This document shows positions 37,240 to 49,423 of a stretch of DNA of 64,000 nucleotides, piece after piece. Source of the DNA: Adiantum capillus-veneris (lineage: Eukaryota > Streptophyta > Polypodiopsida > Polypodiales > Pteridaceae). The first letter of the stretch is position 1; every line of letters begins with the position of its first letter. The position numbers and the translations under genes are program-made. The DNA is taken from the NCBI GenBank assembly GCA_014529385.2, contig CM043966.1:37302739-37366738 (forward strand), written 5' to 3'. The notes beneath the pieces are model-generated. The model saw only the letters and a list, made by a program, of their open reading frames with translations, was not told the origin of the DNA and searched no databases.

Positions 37240-38160
37240 TCAACAAAATCTCCTCTCTATTCATGAGACCGATGAGCGATATTTGGACATAAAAGAGACA
37301 AATATTATAGTTATAAACGAGCGATCCATGTTAACCCAACGACTTTATACCTTATCGTAAGACAAAATGTCAATGTAACAACTAGCACATTGGCAGATCC
37401 CTTCAATAACAAATATGTTTTCTTGCTCGGTGATCTTGCCCAACTATCCCCAGTTTGTAGTTACACATGGGAGCTTTGTAACACATGCCATATCACAAGC
37501 TCGGTGCACTGTCTACATGCAATTTTCTACAAGATATCATGCTTTGTAAGACATGCAACGGTGGACTTGGATTTCTTCGGTTCTTTACAATTATTTGTGA
37601 AAGAAAACCAGTTGTAGATGAGATATATTGTACCTTGGATGCATATATTATAGATGAAGCACATGTGCATGCTACATCAACAACTCCACTCCGATAATCT
37701 GTACTCTCATATCAGACGTCCAATACTATAACAACCTTGCCTTGAATAAGTTTTACAATCAAACTCACATTACAAAAGTTGAAATGAAGATAAACAGAGG
37801 CAACATAAATATCCTTCAGTAGTGGCTTCTAGACCCTGAGTTCAACGAGCTAGATTCAATTGCAATTGGCATGCGTTGCATAATCATTGACAACATTAAC
37901 TTGACAATCGATGCGCAAACGGTGCAGCATGCATTGTCAATGCCATAACACAAAACACATAAGGTGAAATTACATTTATCATTGTCCTCATTCATTGTAC
38001 TAGGAATAAGTACAAAAGAAGAAAGGAAAAACATACTCGACATCCACCTTCAAAAATGCGAGCCGACGTTCTCCGCTACCAACCATTCAATACTTTTCAT
38101 TTGCAAGAATTTAACACGTATACTAGGAAAAACATTCATCAATAGACAAACTGCTTGGAT
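37240..38160 (+). pseudogene. PIF1-like helicase remnant (Helitron or host origin)
   Basis: Around 37295-37320 the translation reads IIVINERSML, like the Walker B (DEAS/M) region. At 37390-37460 LADPFNNKYVFLLGDLAQLS followed by PV matches the helicase motif with GDxxQLxPV. Near 37830-37930 LDSIAIGMRCIIIDNINLTI matches the C-terminal segment of PIF1-like helicases, followed in another frame by NGAACIV. Frame changes and stops separate these. PIF1-like helicases are encoded by Helitrons and by host genes; no Rep domain is seen in this window, so the source is open. Confidence 0.5.
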
Positions 38161-38449
38161 ATAATCTCAATTGTAACCATCCCTATAATCTCTAATAATT
38201 GATGCACTTAACTTTGTCTCCTCACATAAACATTATAACATTTTTCAAATGTATATCTCTTTCACGCAATGCCGTCCTTGTCAAATTAGTCATGCTCTTG
38301 TTCCCTTCAATGCTAAATACTAAATGTCAATTTGCATATGCCCTGTTATATTCTATAGATGTTATATAGCAAGGCCCACCAAGCAAGACTAGTTTGAAAA
38401 AATAGGTGAAAACCATAATCAAATCTCCAATAGGATTTGATACCCATCT

Positions 38450-39090
38450 GCCCTTGTTAAGGCATTTTTTTCATCGTATGATGTTCACAATTCTCATGAT
38501 TCAATCTTTAGAAGGGTATGGCGGTGGCCTATAGATAGACATTTTCTTAAACTGCACACCAAGGCGGTGTACAACACCCTCATGGCTTCATTGGATTGGT
38601 TCTACCGGTGTCTTTACCCCCTGAACAAACAATGTAGCAAGCAATGGCCAAAGGCAAGATGGGTGTCAATAGTTGAGAACATTTGGTGCCCAAGATGACC
38701 GCTTAAGGATGGCCGCTTAAGGATGAAGGTCTTTATTCGGAAAGTGCTTTGGGGGGGCTTCTCGATTGGGTGAAGATCCTAGCTAGAGGTATTGGACCAT
38801 ATAGATGCCAACAGTGTAGATTTGTAAGTGAGAACCTCCCTCACCTATTCAAGGACTATCCAGGGATATGGCCTTGCAGGGAAGATTTGCAAGTGCATTC
38901 AAAAGACATGGAAGGTTGGGTTCTACAAGAACAATCTTTTTCTAGGGGGGAAGGCAATCACAAGCCAACAACTCCTCATCAATACTCAAATCGTCAGGTT
39001 TTGTTGCTTTTAACACGTTTGGAAGGCCAACAATGGTCGACTTTTTTTGAGAACCACATTGAATCAGCAAGGTTTATGGAAATTATTTAG
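38450..39090 (+). pseudogene. LINE-like remnant (zf-RVT-type C-terminus)
   Basis: Translation in mixed frames gives WRWPIDRHFLKLHTKAVYNT, KARWVSIVENIWCPR, VLWGGFSIG and RCQQCRFVSENLPHLFKDYP followed by GIW. The C-x-x-C ... E-x-x-x-H-L-F-x-x-x-P-x-x-W pattern resembles the zinc-binding region that ends plant LINE reverse transcriptases. Catalytic RT motifs are not seen. Confidence 0.4.
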
Positions 39091-40859
39091 GAAAGCAAAG
39101 TAGCATTTATTACCATTGTGAAAAGGATAAATTCTAAAAAGTGGGACACAATGGTGACTGCAACGCTGTTGAAAAAATACGTGGGTAAAGATATGTCTTT
39201 GGCTTTTTACCATTGCCGTGGAGTGGCCCCCCTTTAAGTCCACATACTAGTGTCTGCTGGAAGATGTCATGGCTTATCATGAGCATGACTAGTATTTGTA
39301 ATTCTATTGGGTTACGTTTGTGAATCGAATAAGATATCTGTCATTGGAAGGAAGGGAGTACATTAAGATGCGGACATGCAAACTAGAAAGTAGCATATAA
39401 GAGTCTCTTCCAGCATTCATTTATTTCAAAATGATAAGTGGAGAAATTTGTTTTGTTGAGAAAAACAAAAATGATGAATTACAAAAGAAAGAAAAAATAC
39501 AACTCAGGCCTCGAAGGTAGGGAAGGATGCACTCCCACTGGAAGAGTTACAAAATTAGACTATTAGCTTGCATCAAAAAGCTAGGTTTGGAATACAATCT
39601 AAGTTCATCTTGTCATACCACTTTTGCCATTTTTCTTTTTTTCAAATCCAAAAAGAATACATAGCTATTCATGCTCACCCAAGCCATGGCTTCCAGACAG
39701 ACACAACAAAGACGTCCAAATGAGACCCGGCATAAGACAGTAGCATTCGACAAACCATAAGAGACATAATCATCGTCCAACCAAAACTAGCCAGAATAGG
39801 GGAGGCCAACCCCGACCACTAGAGTACTTAGAAAGAAAAAAAAAATTACCGCTAGCCAAAAGGGCGGGACCCATGTCCCCATCACAACAGAGGTCTCACG
39901 GGTGCCACCATATTGTTATCCCTGCCACTAATAGACAATATGCCTAGAAAGAAAACCTCCAGCTACCGCCAATCATGGACTCAAGCGCATCATAGAACAA
40001 AGGCAAGTGACCAAGACACCATCCAAGCACAGTACACAAAAGAAGCCGATATATCCACTACGGGCAGGATCCCGTAGCAATATCCTGCAGCCAAAACTAG
40101 AACCAGAACAGTCCGCAAAAAAGGAGAATCCAACAAACCGGCGAATCCACCAGACAATCTCCCAAAGGATAAGCATCCCAGCTCCTCGCACTAGGAATCC
40201 AAAGCTCCACCGCCACCAGGCCTTTGAGAGGGGGCCGTGCCCTTTTGAAACCATGAGCTGGTAGTCCAGGCCGCCAAGTCAAACCACTACCGTAGCACCA
40301 CCACATCCGCAACCCTGTAAATCAAAAACCAAAAGTTCCACCCCACAACTGCAAGACCCCACGAAGCAAATCCCGTTGCCATTTAGCTTCAGATGAAGCA
40401 AGGCAGTCGACAGGACTTGAATGCAAAAATAGGCCCCTGTGCTGTCCCTCAAACACCATATAACAAGGAGTAGACAGCTGGCCGCAACCCTCTGAGAGAC
40501 CCATGTCTGCCAACCCCCAGACGAGCCACCAAACGGTCCCCACCCAACGTCTGAACGCTAGCACTATCTTGAGAGAAGCAGATGCTAGGGTTTGAGATTG
40601 ACTCGTGCAGGCATCGCAAACGCATTTTCTAACTTTTGCCCTTTCTCTTGTTTTTGTATCTGGGATAGAGAGCCATCATATACATCAAGTCATAAGGGAG
40701 ACAAAACAGTAGATACATCTTCTAACATCATAGAGACACAAATGGGGGAGCAAGGATTAATAGGTTTGAAAATAACAGAGTTTTTATGGCACTAATTGTG
40801 CCACAAAAAGATGCTTCTCCAAGCATTCCATAAAGGGATATCCATACCATGACATTCAC
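39091..40859. other. No gene; includes the second copy of the 31.2-31.7 kb repeat
   Basis: The part at about 39690-39960 is related to 31.3-31.5 kb. The rest shows only short motif-less frames. Confidence 0.4.
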
Positions 40860-41120
40860 CTAGTAGTAGATCAATGATTGTAAACACAGATGGATGTCAT
40901 TGAGTAAATCGAGAACAAGTCTACAAGCTTTGCAAGAGACATCTAATTGAGGTACATCCACAAAGGAAGTGATGAATGTCTTCAGGCTTTGTAAGAGACA
41001 TCTAATTGAGGTACATCCACAATGGAGGTGATGAATGTCTTCTACTGATGACAATTGTGGCAAAGTCTTGTTAGCCTTCTTAGCTCTGCTACTAGTACAA
41101 ACTCCTTTGTGTAAAACCAA
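40860..41120 (-). pseudogene. LINE-like zinc-domain remnant with a 59-bp duplication
   Basis: The minus strand gives a frame with SVEDIHHLHCGC and a second FITSFVDVPQLDVSCKAC from a 59-bp tandem duplication (GCTTTGYAAGAGACATCTAATTGAGG at 40927 and 40986). Next to it the minus strand reads MDIPLWNAWRSIFLW. The E-x-x-x-H-L pattern resembles the LINE zf-RVT region. Confidence 0.35.
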
Positions 41121-42625
41121 TCAGTTAAGAAATATATGCTTGAACAGGATGGAAAAGCCCAAATTCACTTAAAATATATATGCCCTGTCAAGCCAAGGGC
41201 CGGTCTGAAAGTGGCTAGGGGGGCACCTATAAGAGGCTACGCCTAAGTGGAGAGTGGCATTCAGATCCTCTTGTGGGCCGTAGTCTCATATTAGTATCAC
41301 AGGATAGGCTATTTTTAGGAAAGAAAAGTGTGGCCTTATTTTAGCTCTTGCATGAAGACATGGCATGGGGAAGAAATCTTAGCAAGAGGTCAAAGTCAAA
41401 AAACTACATGTGCAGAGCCTTTTAGTAGAGGAGGGCAACCTCACCAAATTGAACGCTGCCGAGCTTGTTGGGCTTGCACTACAGAGGGGAATGGAGTTCG
41501 ACATTGTGACAAAGCTGCTTGACCACCATAGTAAGAGCTATAAGCTTTTTTATCATCGTCGTTGCAGCAACAGGCTATAGAGCTCAAGTTTGTGTTCTTT
41601 TCCCGCTTGGAGGCCAAGGTGAGTGCCAAGGACTTAGGTCGAGTCAAAAAATAGTCTTAAGGGAGGGTACCCACAGTCCCCCCCCCCCTCCCTGCACTCT
41701 CTTTTAGTTGATAAAGGCAGGCAAAGCCTTCATTGCCTAGGCAAGGACGGCAAAAGCAATCAAGGCCAAGGGCCAGAGGCAATCAAAGTTCTATAACTTT
41801 TTCGAAATTATAGAGATCCCAAGCAGTTGCAATGTATTCAAAGGGTTATAGCTACCAATATTCGGCATAATCTACAAGCAAGAGAGAATTCAGAGCAATT
41901 GGAAGGATATACAAAGACGTGTTTAATCAATCGATAAGAAGCACAGATTCTAGCACTAAGGCGGTGCAATCACACAAATTTTTTTGAGTTTTTTGCCCTT
42001 GGATTGGACACGATCTTTTTTTACGAGAGTTTTCTAAGGGACAAAGCTTCTGATAACTGGTTGGACGATGCTTCCCAATGGTTCAACATTGACATCGGTG
42101 GTTTTCTATGATTGGTGGAATTAAATTGGCAGAATGATAATTACTTTTGCTTCCGCGATCTTTGACGCTTTCTCTAAGGTACCTCTTTTCTCTTGCTAGC
42201 AGAGTAAAAAATCATCACATTAGGGCCAAAAAAAACTAAAAAAGGGTTGTGTAAGGAGTTGGTTAACTTGCTAATTAGCAAAGCTATTGACGGTCAAAAC
42301 GGCTCCAAATTTGGTCAATTTGGTTATGTAAATCATATCTATGCTATTTAAAGCATATCTAGGTACATATCTCTAAATATTCAAAAAGATATCGTTTTCA
42401 AACCATTCCTTTCCGGCTCACCTCAAACTTTGTTCTCATTCACTTGACTTGGCAAGAAATAGTTGTTTCCACTTTTGAATGATTCACTCCCTCCTTTTTC
42501 TCTCTTACTCTCTTATGACGAGCTCTACTCACTTTCACAAGATTTTCTCTCCTCTCTTCTAATGCTAACAGCTTTGCTACTACGTTATCTCCATTATAAT
42601 TTTTGTGTGCACTTCACTACTTACA
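41121..42625. other. No gene recognised
   Basis: Contains a C9 run near 41680. The 300 bp before 42626 are AT-rich with CTATTTAAAG near 42348, and would hold the 5' region of the transposase-like copy 1. Confidence 0.4.
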
Positions 42626-43970
42626 ATGAGTAATACATCTTCCATTAGTGATAATCGCAAGTTTCACTTGAACATTAAGCTCATCCAAGAATATGCTACT
42701 ACGAGGAGTGTCTATCAAAGATAAATTACAAATGCAAATGAAGCACAATGACTTCACAAGGAGGGGAAGAAGCACATTGACCTATGGACATATGGGAGCT
42801 TGTATCCATTGGATCCCATCACTAAAAGGTATCTATCTTTTCACACACCTCATGATCTGATGACATTTGTTGGAGATGGGGTTGATGGATTACTAGGATA
42901 TAGTTCTATGCTATCTCAGTTTTACAGGCTAATCATACACATTGCGTTCAATATCTCCAAACTTCTTTGTCTTCAAATGCAGCAAGAATGTTAGAACTTG
43001 AAAACCAAATAGTCTCTCTAAAACAAGAAAATCATCAGTTGTAGACCTTAAAAGAAACTCCAATAGGATTAAAAGCACGAGTAAAGCCAATGAGAGATGT
43101 AGTAAACTTAACAGCAGAAGGATCTGGACAAAGAAAAAAAAGGCTAGAAATTACTAGACAACATGTGACCAACCTCTTAGGATTTGATATGTCCAATGCT
43201 CAGGAAAGGGTGAGATTCTTGAATGAGATAATGAACAAGAGTGACATTTTGAAACTTTTATAACTTCCCAAAAATCAAACCCAAAAGAAATTGGTATTTC
43301 AAAATTTACTAAAAGATATGGATTTATTAGTCCAACCTTCTCAAATGCAAGAAGTCTGTGACACATTGGGAGTGAGTAGAAGGGGTTATACGGCCATCTA
43401 TAAAACTTGGTTCCAAGTCCTTAATTACTACAAGATTAAAGCTTTTGGGTTGCATAGGCCTCACAATGTCAGGAAAATAAGGACTTGGTTAAATGAAGAA
43501 ATACCCCAACATTTTGGAGAATACTATCATATAGAGGGAATGATGCCATACAAAAAACAAAAGAGAAAATCTTCTTTGAGTATAATGTTTTCAATAACAT
43601 TTGGATGAGTATAAGAAAAGTTCAATTTGCTATGGTGAGATACTATAAAATAAGAGAAGCAGATTGTGAAAGAAAACTTATATTTGTTATGAAATTGGAT
43701 GAGGCTCAAATTTAGAAATGTGAAAATAAGAATAGAGTATCTATATTCCTAATGAATAGAGCATTGGACTATAGCCACAGTAAGCTAGATTCCAGATACC
43801 ACAAAACTCAATCAGAAATGGAGCTATGGTGGATTGGAGCAGCTCAACTACCAGTAGAAAACCACGATACATTGAAATGGATCTTCTTGCAGACCGACAT
43901 CCCTTCTGTTATACAAGACCAAAATGTAGGTGAACAACTCCATGTAGAAGCATGGGTACTGGTTACCTAA
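42626..43970 (+). pseudogene. Transposase-like protein, copy 1 (N-terminal half)
   Basis: The ATG at 42626 (MSNTSSISDNRKFHLNIKL) leads, with stops, to KHIDLWTYGSLYPLDPITKR and LMTFVGDGVDGLLGYSSMLS. These are matched in copy 2 by KHLDLWTKGSLYPLNPMTNA and LLTFAGNGENGLRGYCKVLN. A coiled-coil-like stretch (LELENQIVSLKQENHQL) follows. Then come QEVCDTLGVSRRGYTAIYKT (43291 onward) and, after a frame change near 43605, FVMKLDEAQI ... RVSIFLMNRALDYSHSK ... ELWWIGAAQLPVENHD. The Asp in KLDEAQ is a plausible first catalytic residue of an RNase-H-like transposase. The copy ends at 43970 where a minus-strand gypsy fragment begins, so the C-terminal half is missing. It has no intron where copy 2 has one at 47348-47445. 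Confidence 0.55.
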
Positions 43971-43999
43971 GTTGAAAACCGTACATGAGCATGAAAGGA

Positions 44000-45760
44000 C
44001 TAAAACCAGTCGTGACACTGTTGTGAGAAAACTCAAGAATAGGAAGATAATCTTCCCAATCTTACTTCTTCTTGCTAGTGTATGCTCTCGCATATGCTAG
44101 TAGCATATCCTTTAGCACTTGGTTGACTCGTTCAATCTGACCATCTATTTCAAGATGGTGTGCCATTACTTATGCTGAGTTGTGTACACCCAATCATTTA
44201 AACATAGCCCTCCAAAAGAGATCGTTAAACTTGGGATCACGATCACTCACAGTTTTACTTGGCAACTTGCAAACTTTAGTGAATCAATCGACAACCACCC
44301 ATAATGAGTCATGACCTTGTACAATGGTTGGTAAACCCACAATAAAATCCATAGAGATACTTTTCCATTTACCATTAGGAATCTTCGATGGATGCAAGGG
44401 ACCTCCTGTATTCAGGCGCTCTACTATTTACTTGACACTTCTGGTAATGCACGACATAGTCTTGAACATAGCCATGTAAACCTGGCTAGTAAAATTTTCA
44501 TCTTATGAGAGCATAAGTTTTCTTAATTCTTGGGTGCACTGCACTTGGATTGTCATGACATTCATAAAGATCTTGTGCTGAATTTCCACGTTCTTTGGTA
44601 CACACACTCTCCCCTTGTGGAGTCGATACCCATAATCTATGGAAAAAATATTCTATCTCCGTAGTTCATCACTTGAAAGAGGAGAACTGGGTGTGGAGGT
44701 TAAAGACACACCATTGGCATTGGAGTGAGAAGGACCCCTCATTTTCACATGGCTCTCACACTTTGGATTATGCCTTTTCATGCTCACATATCCCCTTGAG
44801 AGATTCAAAAACTCACTGTGAAGCTTGGTAAATAGAAGAGAGTTTATCTTAGACGTGCAACTAAGAGCATTAGCTACCACATTGTATCAACACTTACGAT
44901 ACCTGAGATTTGCCTCATACTTCTCAAGAATATCAGTCCATCTCGCCTTTTGACCCTTCAAACCCTTTTGCTGTGTAAAACATTTTATGCTTTAACGGTC
45001 AAACGCAATCCCAAACTGAGCTACATACAAATAATGTTGCCATGTCTTCAAAGTAGACACTATTGCATAGAGTTCCCTTTTGTAAAGCAAAATAATTCTA
45101 CTGTGTTGAATCTACCTTCTTGCTTTCAAATATTGGCCTTCCCTCCTATAGAAGGACTTCTCTAATAGCATGATGACTAACATCCGTTTCTTAAAAAAAT
45201 GGTTTCAAAGGATCCACAATAGCCAAAATGGAATTGTTGTTGATGCGTTCTTGAGAGCATCAAAACTGTGTTGTTGATCTTTTAGCCACACTGAAAGGTT
45301 TTCCCCTTGGATATTAGTTGGTACGTTATCAAAACAACAATATGAGCTCATTTTTTAACGAACCTTTCATAAAAACCTACAAATTCCAAAAAGATTTGTA
45401 ATTCTTAAAGATTTTTTGGAGAAGGCCACCTCCAAACAACATCCAATTTGGATTGATCCATGTGTAGCCCATGAGCTAAAATAACATGCCCTAAGAAATG
45501 ACTGAGAAAATCACACTTTGATTGTTTGGCATATAGCTTATTTTCTCTTAGCGATTCAAATAGCTGCTTCAGAGTTTGTAAATGTTCTTCTTCAAAGGTA
45601 CTATACACGAGAATGCCATCGAGAAAAATGATGAGAAACTTGCCAAAGTATGGTATCAAGACACTATTCATAAGCGTCATGAAAGTTGCAGTCGCACTAG
45701 GAAATTTTGGAGGTCATTTGGAGGGCCTTGTAAGAAAAATAGAATTTTGATTTTCTCTCT
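44000..45760 (-). pseudogene. Ty3/gypsy pol fragment (RT to integrase)
   Basis: On the minus strand, the RT region (45680-45405) reads FLIIFLDGILVYSTFEEEHL, SLRENKLYAKQSKCDF and LGHVILAHGLHMDQSKL. The second catalytic Asp of the active site is replaced by Gly (LDG). Further along (about 44370-44270) integrase core reads SMDFIVGLPTIVQGHDSLWV, then VVD before a stop. No LTRs border it. Its family differs from elements 1 and 2. It separates the two transposase-like copies. Confidence 0.75.
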
Positions 45761-46047
45761 CTAGAAAATAGGTGTGGTAAAAGCAATTGTAAACTTGGAA
45801 TAACCATTCAAAAAGTGCACTTACAAGTATATTCTTGCCACAGTGTCATAATGATCGTGATGATTGAAGAATAATTCGTTTTCAGTTGCATTTAATGAAC
45901 ATCCTAGAATTGGAGGGAGTTTCCTATACATGGAATGTATGATTAAAGGAAATAGGACGTATCCTTCCAAACCTGCTCTCTCCTTACTCTCTCACTATTT
46001 GTGCACTGACCTTAAAGAAATCCTCCCTTTCTTGCACTGTTGCATAT
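45761..46047. other. 5' region of transposase-like copy 2
   Basis: No gene. If the large element has a left end nearby it should lie here or just upstream; I could not identify a terminal inverted repeat. Confidence 0.3.
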
Positions 46048-48763
46048 ATGGCTTCTTCTTCCACCCTTACAAATGTCCTCCTTAAAAGACCCTTCTATCA
46101 TCTACACATTGACCTGGATCCCCAATATACGCCACTATGTAAGTGAGGCAAAACTAACATCAAAGTGACACCAATCATGACAGAGAGATTCAGAGCAGAG
46201 GGAGCAAAACACTTAGATCTTTGGACAAAAGGCTCACTCTATCCATTGAATCCCATGACCAATGCTTTCCCTGCATTTTCAAATCCCACTAACTTATTGA
46301 CCTTTGCAGGTAATGGAGAGAATGGACTGCGTGGCTACTGTAAAGTTCTAAACAACAAATCAGAAACTTATAAAGACATGGTGAAGCACCAAGCAAATGA
46401 GATTCAGAGACTTTAAAACGTGCATTATGAGGACCAAAAGACTGTAGTGCAGCGCACACAAGAATCACAGGTCTTGCGAACAAAGGTACGGTCATTACAA
46501 AACAAAGAGACAATGTTAGGCACTCATGTGTGAAAGAAGAAACTACGGAATCTTGAAACGTTGAAGGTAGACTCTGGTGGCCTTAAGAAAAGAATCCAAG
46601 CATTGAGGTGAGCATTGTAAATTGTCTAATTAATTTAAACTAATCTAAGTTTTTGCTTACGTTAGTTATGCTTTCTTTGTAGAGATTCTATCTATCCAAA
46701 CAAAGAAAAGATAGACCCAAAGGCCAATGTAGGAAAGCAGTTAAATCCATTGATAACTAGTGGTCTTGCAAAGGATATAATGCATGTTAAAAAGTTTAAG
46801 ATTTTGCAACGGATGTCGTTGACAGATTCATTTCCAAGAATGTAGTGCCTACCAAGCATATACAGGGTACATTGGACTCCCTTGGAGTTAGTAAAAGAGG
46901 TTACTCAGCTATTCAACAATCTATCTCTTCTATGTTTGTGAAGAAGGGAATAAAGTCTAAGCTTTTACCAATAGCTACAAGTGTTTGGAAGAAAATACTA
47001 CAACTCAATAATGAACAGACAGACTTCATTGGATGTCCATTTCATATTCAAGATATTTATAGCTCACAGGGAACTATTGTCACTTATGATGATTACAACA
47101 ATATCTTCATGGACCTCACTTTGTTGCAAAGTAGAATGGTAGAATTCTACAATATCACATTCGAAGAGACAGTGGCGTTCTACATTTTGTTTTGAAGCTA
47201 ATTGAGTGTGAGATTCTTAAAGATAAGAAGCTAGAGCGAGTTACAATCACATTAATGAATAGGGCTCTTTCTAAATGTCCCACTGATGACTCTTCATACT
47301 TCAATGTTCAATCAGAAACAAACATATGGTGGCTTGGTGCATTTTAGGTAATCCAGTTATCTCCAATTTTGCAGCTCTAGCAAGCCCTCTATTGTACCTA
47401 AATTTTAGATTTATTTTTCATATCTCATAAGGATTAATCTTGCAGGTAAAGAAAGAAGACCATGACATTTTGTTTTGGGTGTTCCATCAAACCCCTATTC
47501 TAGATATCATTGATAGGAAAATGAATCGAGGAGAGGTATTGGTTGTAGATGGGAGAGGAGACTTTCAAGTTCAATGGCATCTTGCAGGTGACCTCAAAAC
47601 ACTGAAGTGTATGTATACTTGCTAAATGGGTGCCATGGCAAAGTCTCCATGCTTGTATTGCATGGAGCCTACAAAGGTAATGGACCCAAAGTGGTGGCGA
47701 AAGGCTCTTAGTCGTCACAATCAAGACTCTAATTTCTAACCAGTTCTGGATATACCACTTGTTAATGTCCATATTTGTACAATGCATGGTCTCTGCCGAA
47801 TTGTAGAGAAGTTGGTATATCCGTACATTGGGTTTGCTTGGAAAATAAAAAATTCAATTGAACGGCAGGTTGCTCTAGAGGCTTTGGAACTAGTTTTTTA
47901 AGATATTGGTCTACATGGGGGCAATGTGAAAATCCAACGAGACAAAAAAAGGTCAACCAATGAGAAAGATGTACCTTGCAGACCATCCAAGGTGGGGTCA
48001 AGGCAGGCCGTTTTCTATCTAAACCTCAAGGTATGAAAGATGTGAAGCTAACAAAGCGAGGGAGAGTTTATCACTCTATCTACATTAGCAGAGTTGAGTA
48101 TATGCACTGGAAAAAACTTCATTTAGCAGTGAAAGACCAAGATCCAACAACTCGCAATGCAAAGGGTGGTGTGTGGCGTTCCATTGACACATTATTTCAA
48201 ATGTGTGAGAATAATGATTGGTCATAGGATAATCTCATCAAGTTTAAATAGAACCTTCAGCTACTACTGAAAAAATCCTTCAAGACAGCATGGACTGACA
48301 CTCAAATCACTCATTACATAGTAAATTCAAAGCACCACAGATAGTCTAAGTACTAAGTTTGTGTTTAAATTTCTAAATAAATTTCTTGTTTTGTAGCACA
48401 TTATTTTTAATCATTTTCCATACTTAATCCAAAAGTATGGGAATCCAGGTATATGGAACACCCAAGGCCTGGAAAAGTCTCATTACATGGCTAGAATTGC
48501 CTACTTCACACACACACAGCATGGAGGCTCTCGAAATAAGGCAAACAGTCTAAAGGAGTTATTTTAGTGGTTTTATCGCAGAATCATTCACCGCATGCAA
48601 CAAAAGCAAGTATTGGCCTCTTCAGCAACCGTACAGGCAATCAGACATTTGCAACTTCAGAAAAGAAAGCGAGCAGACGCATTCAACAACTCAAGTGCTC
48701 TTGAAAATCAAATGAGGTGGAGGGAAACAATGCAATATGCCAATCATCGGTGGAACAAGAATT
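46048..48763 (+). pseudogene. Transposase-like protein, copy 2 (near full length, three exons)
   Basis: Start at 46048 (MASSSTLTNVLLKRPFYHLH). GT-AG introns at 46608-46682 and 47348-47445 fit; the first keeps frame. Key segments: KHLDLWTKGSLYPLNPM; TLDSLGVSKRGYSAI (46866 onward); ERVTITLMNRALSKCPTDD; NIWWLGAF; DHDILFWVFHQTPIL; HLAGDLKTLKCMY followed by C-x-x-C (SPCLYCMEP); NVHICTMHGLCRIVEKLVYP; and finally WNTQGLEKSHYMARIAYFTH plus TQHGG (about 48455-48530). The layout Asp ... AGDLK-Asp, Cys pair, H-rich helix, then QGLEKSH Glu is what I associate with large RNase-H-fold transposases of poorly named eukaryotic DNA transposons (KDZ-like); exact family is inference. The Asp of KLDEAQ in copy 1 is Ile here (KLIECEI). 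At least eight in-frame stops or frame changes show decay. Confidence 0.6.
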
Positions 48764-49259
48764 AGAGTTTAGATGATCGGATGTACCACAAATGCCTATA
48801 GAATTAAATTCAATATGTACCACAACTATTTCAAACTTTTGATGATTTGCAAATATCATTTGGAATTTCTCCCTTGTATCTGATCATTAAATGTTTGCCA
48901 TACTCTAAGATTTCAGTAGGGTTTTCTTTCCTTAAAGATAATGCCATTGCTGTGTATGTGTGGTAATATGTTGCACGGGCCCCAGTATATCCTCGTGAGT
49001 AACCAAAACATTCTCTCCCAAAAACCTTGTCGACGAGGATCACTTTGTCAGCATTTTGTGGCAGCATTGGACCACCTAAGAAGCGAGATAATGTCTTGAA
49101 AGCATAGGTTGCAGTATTCCCCTCTTGTGACATTCCATTCTGGAAGATTAGGATGGGTGCCTCACATAGACTAGGAAGATATTGTCCTAGAGCTGCATCC
49201 CTGCCACGAAACTATCTTTTTCGATGACGAAGAAAGTCATCTTTTTTAGCAATCCATGA

Positions 49260-49423
<164 letters not shown>

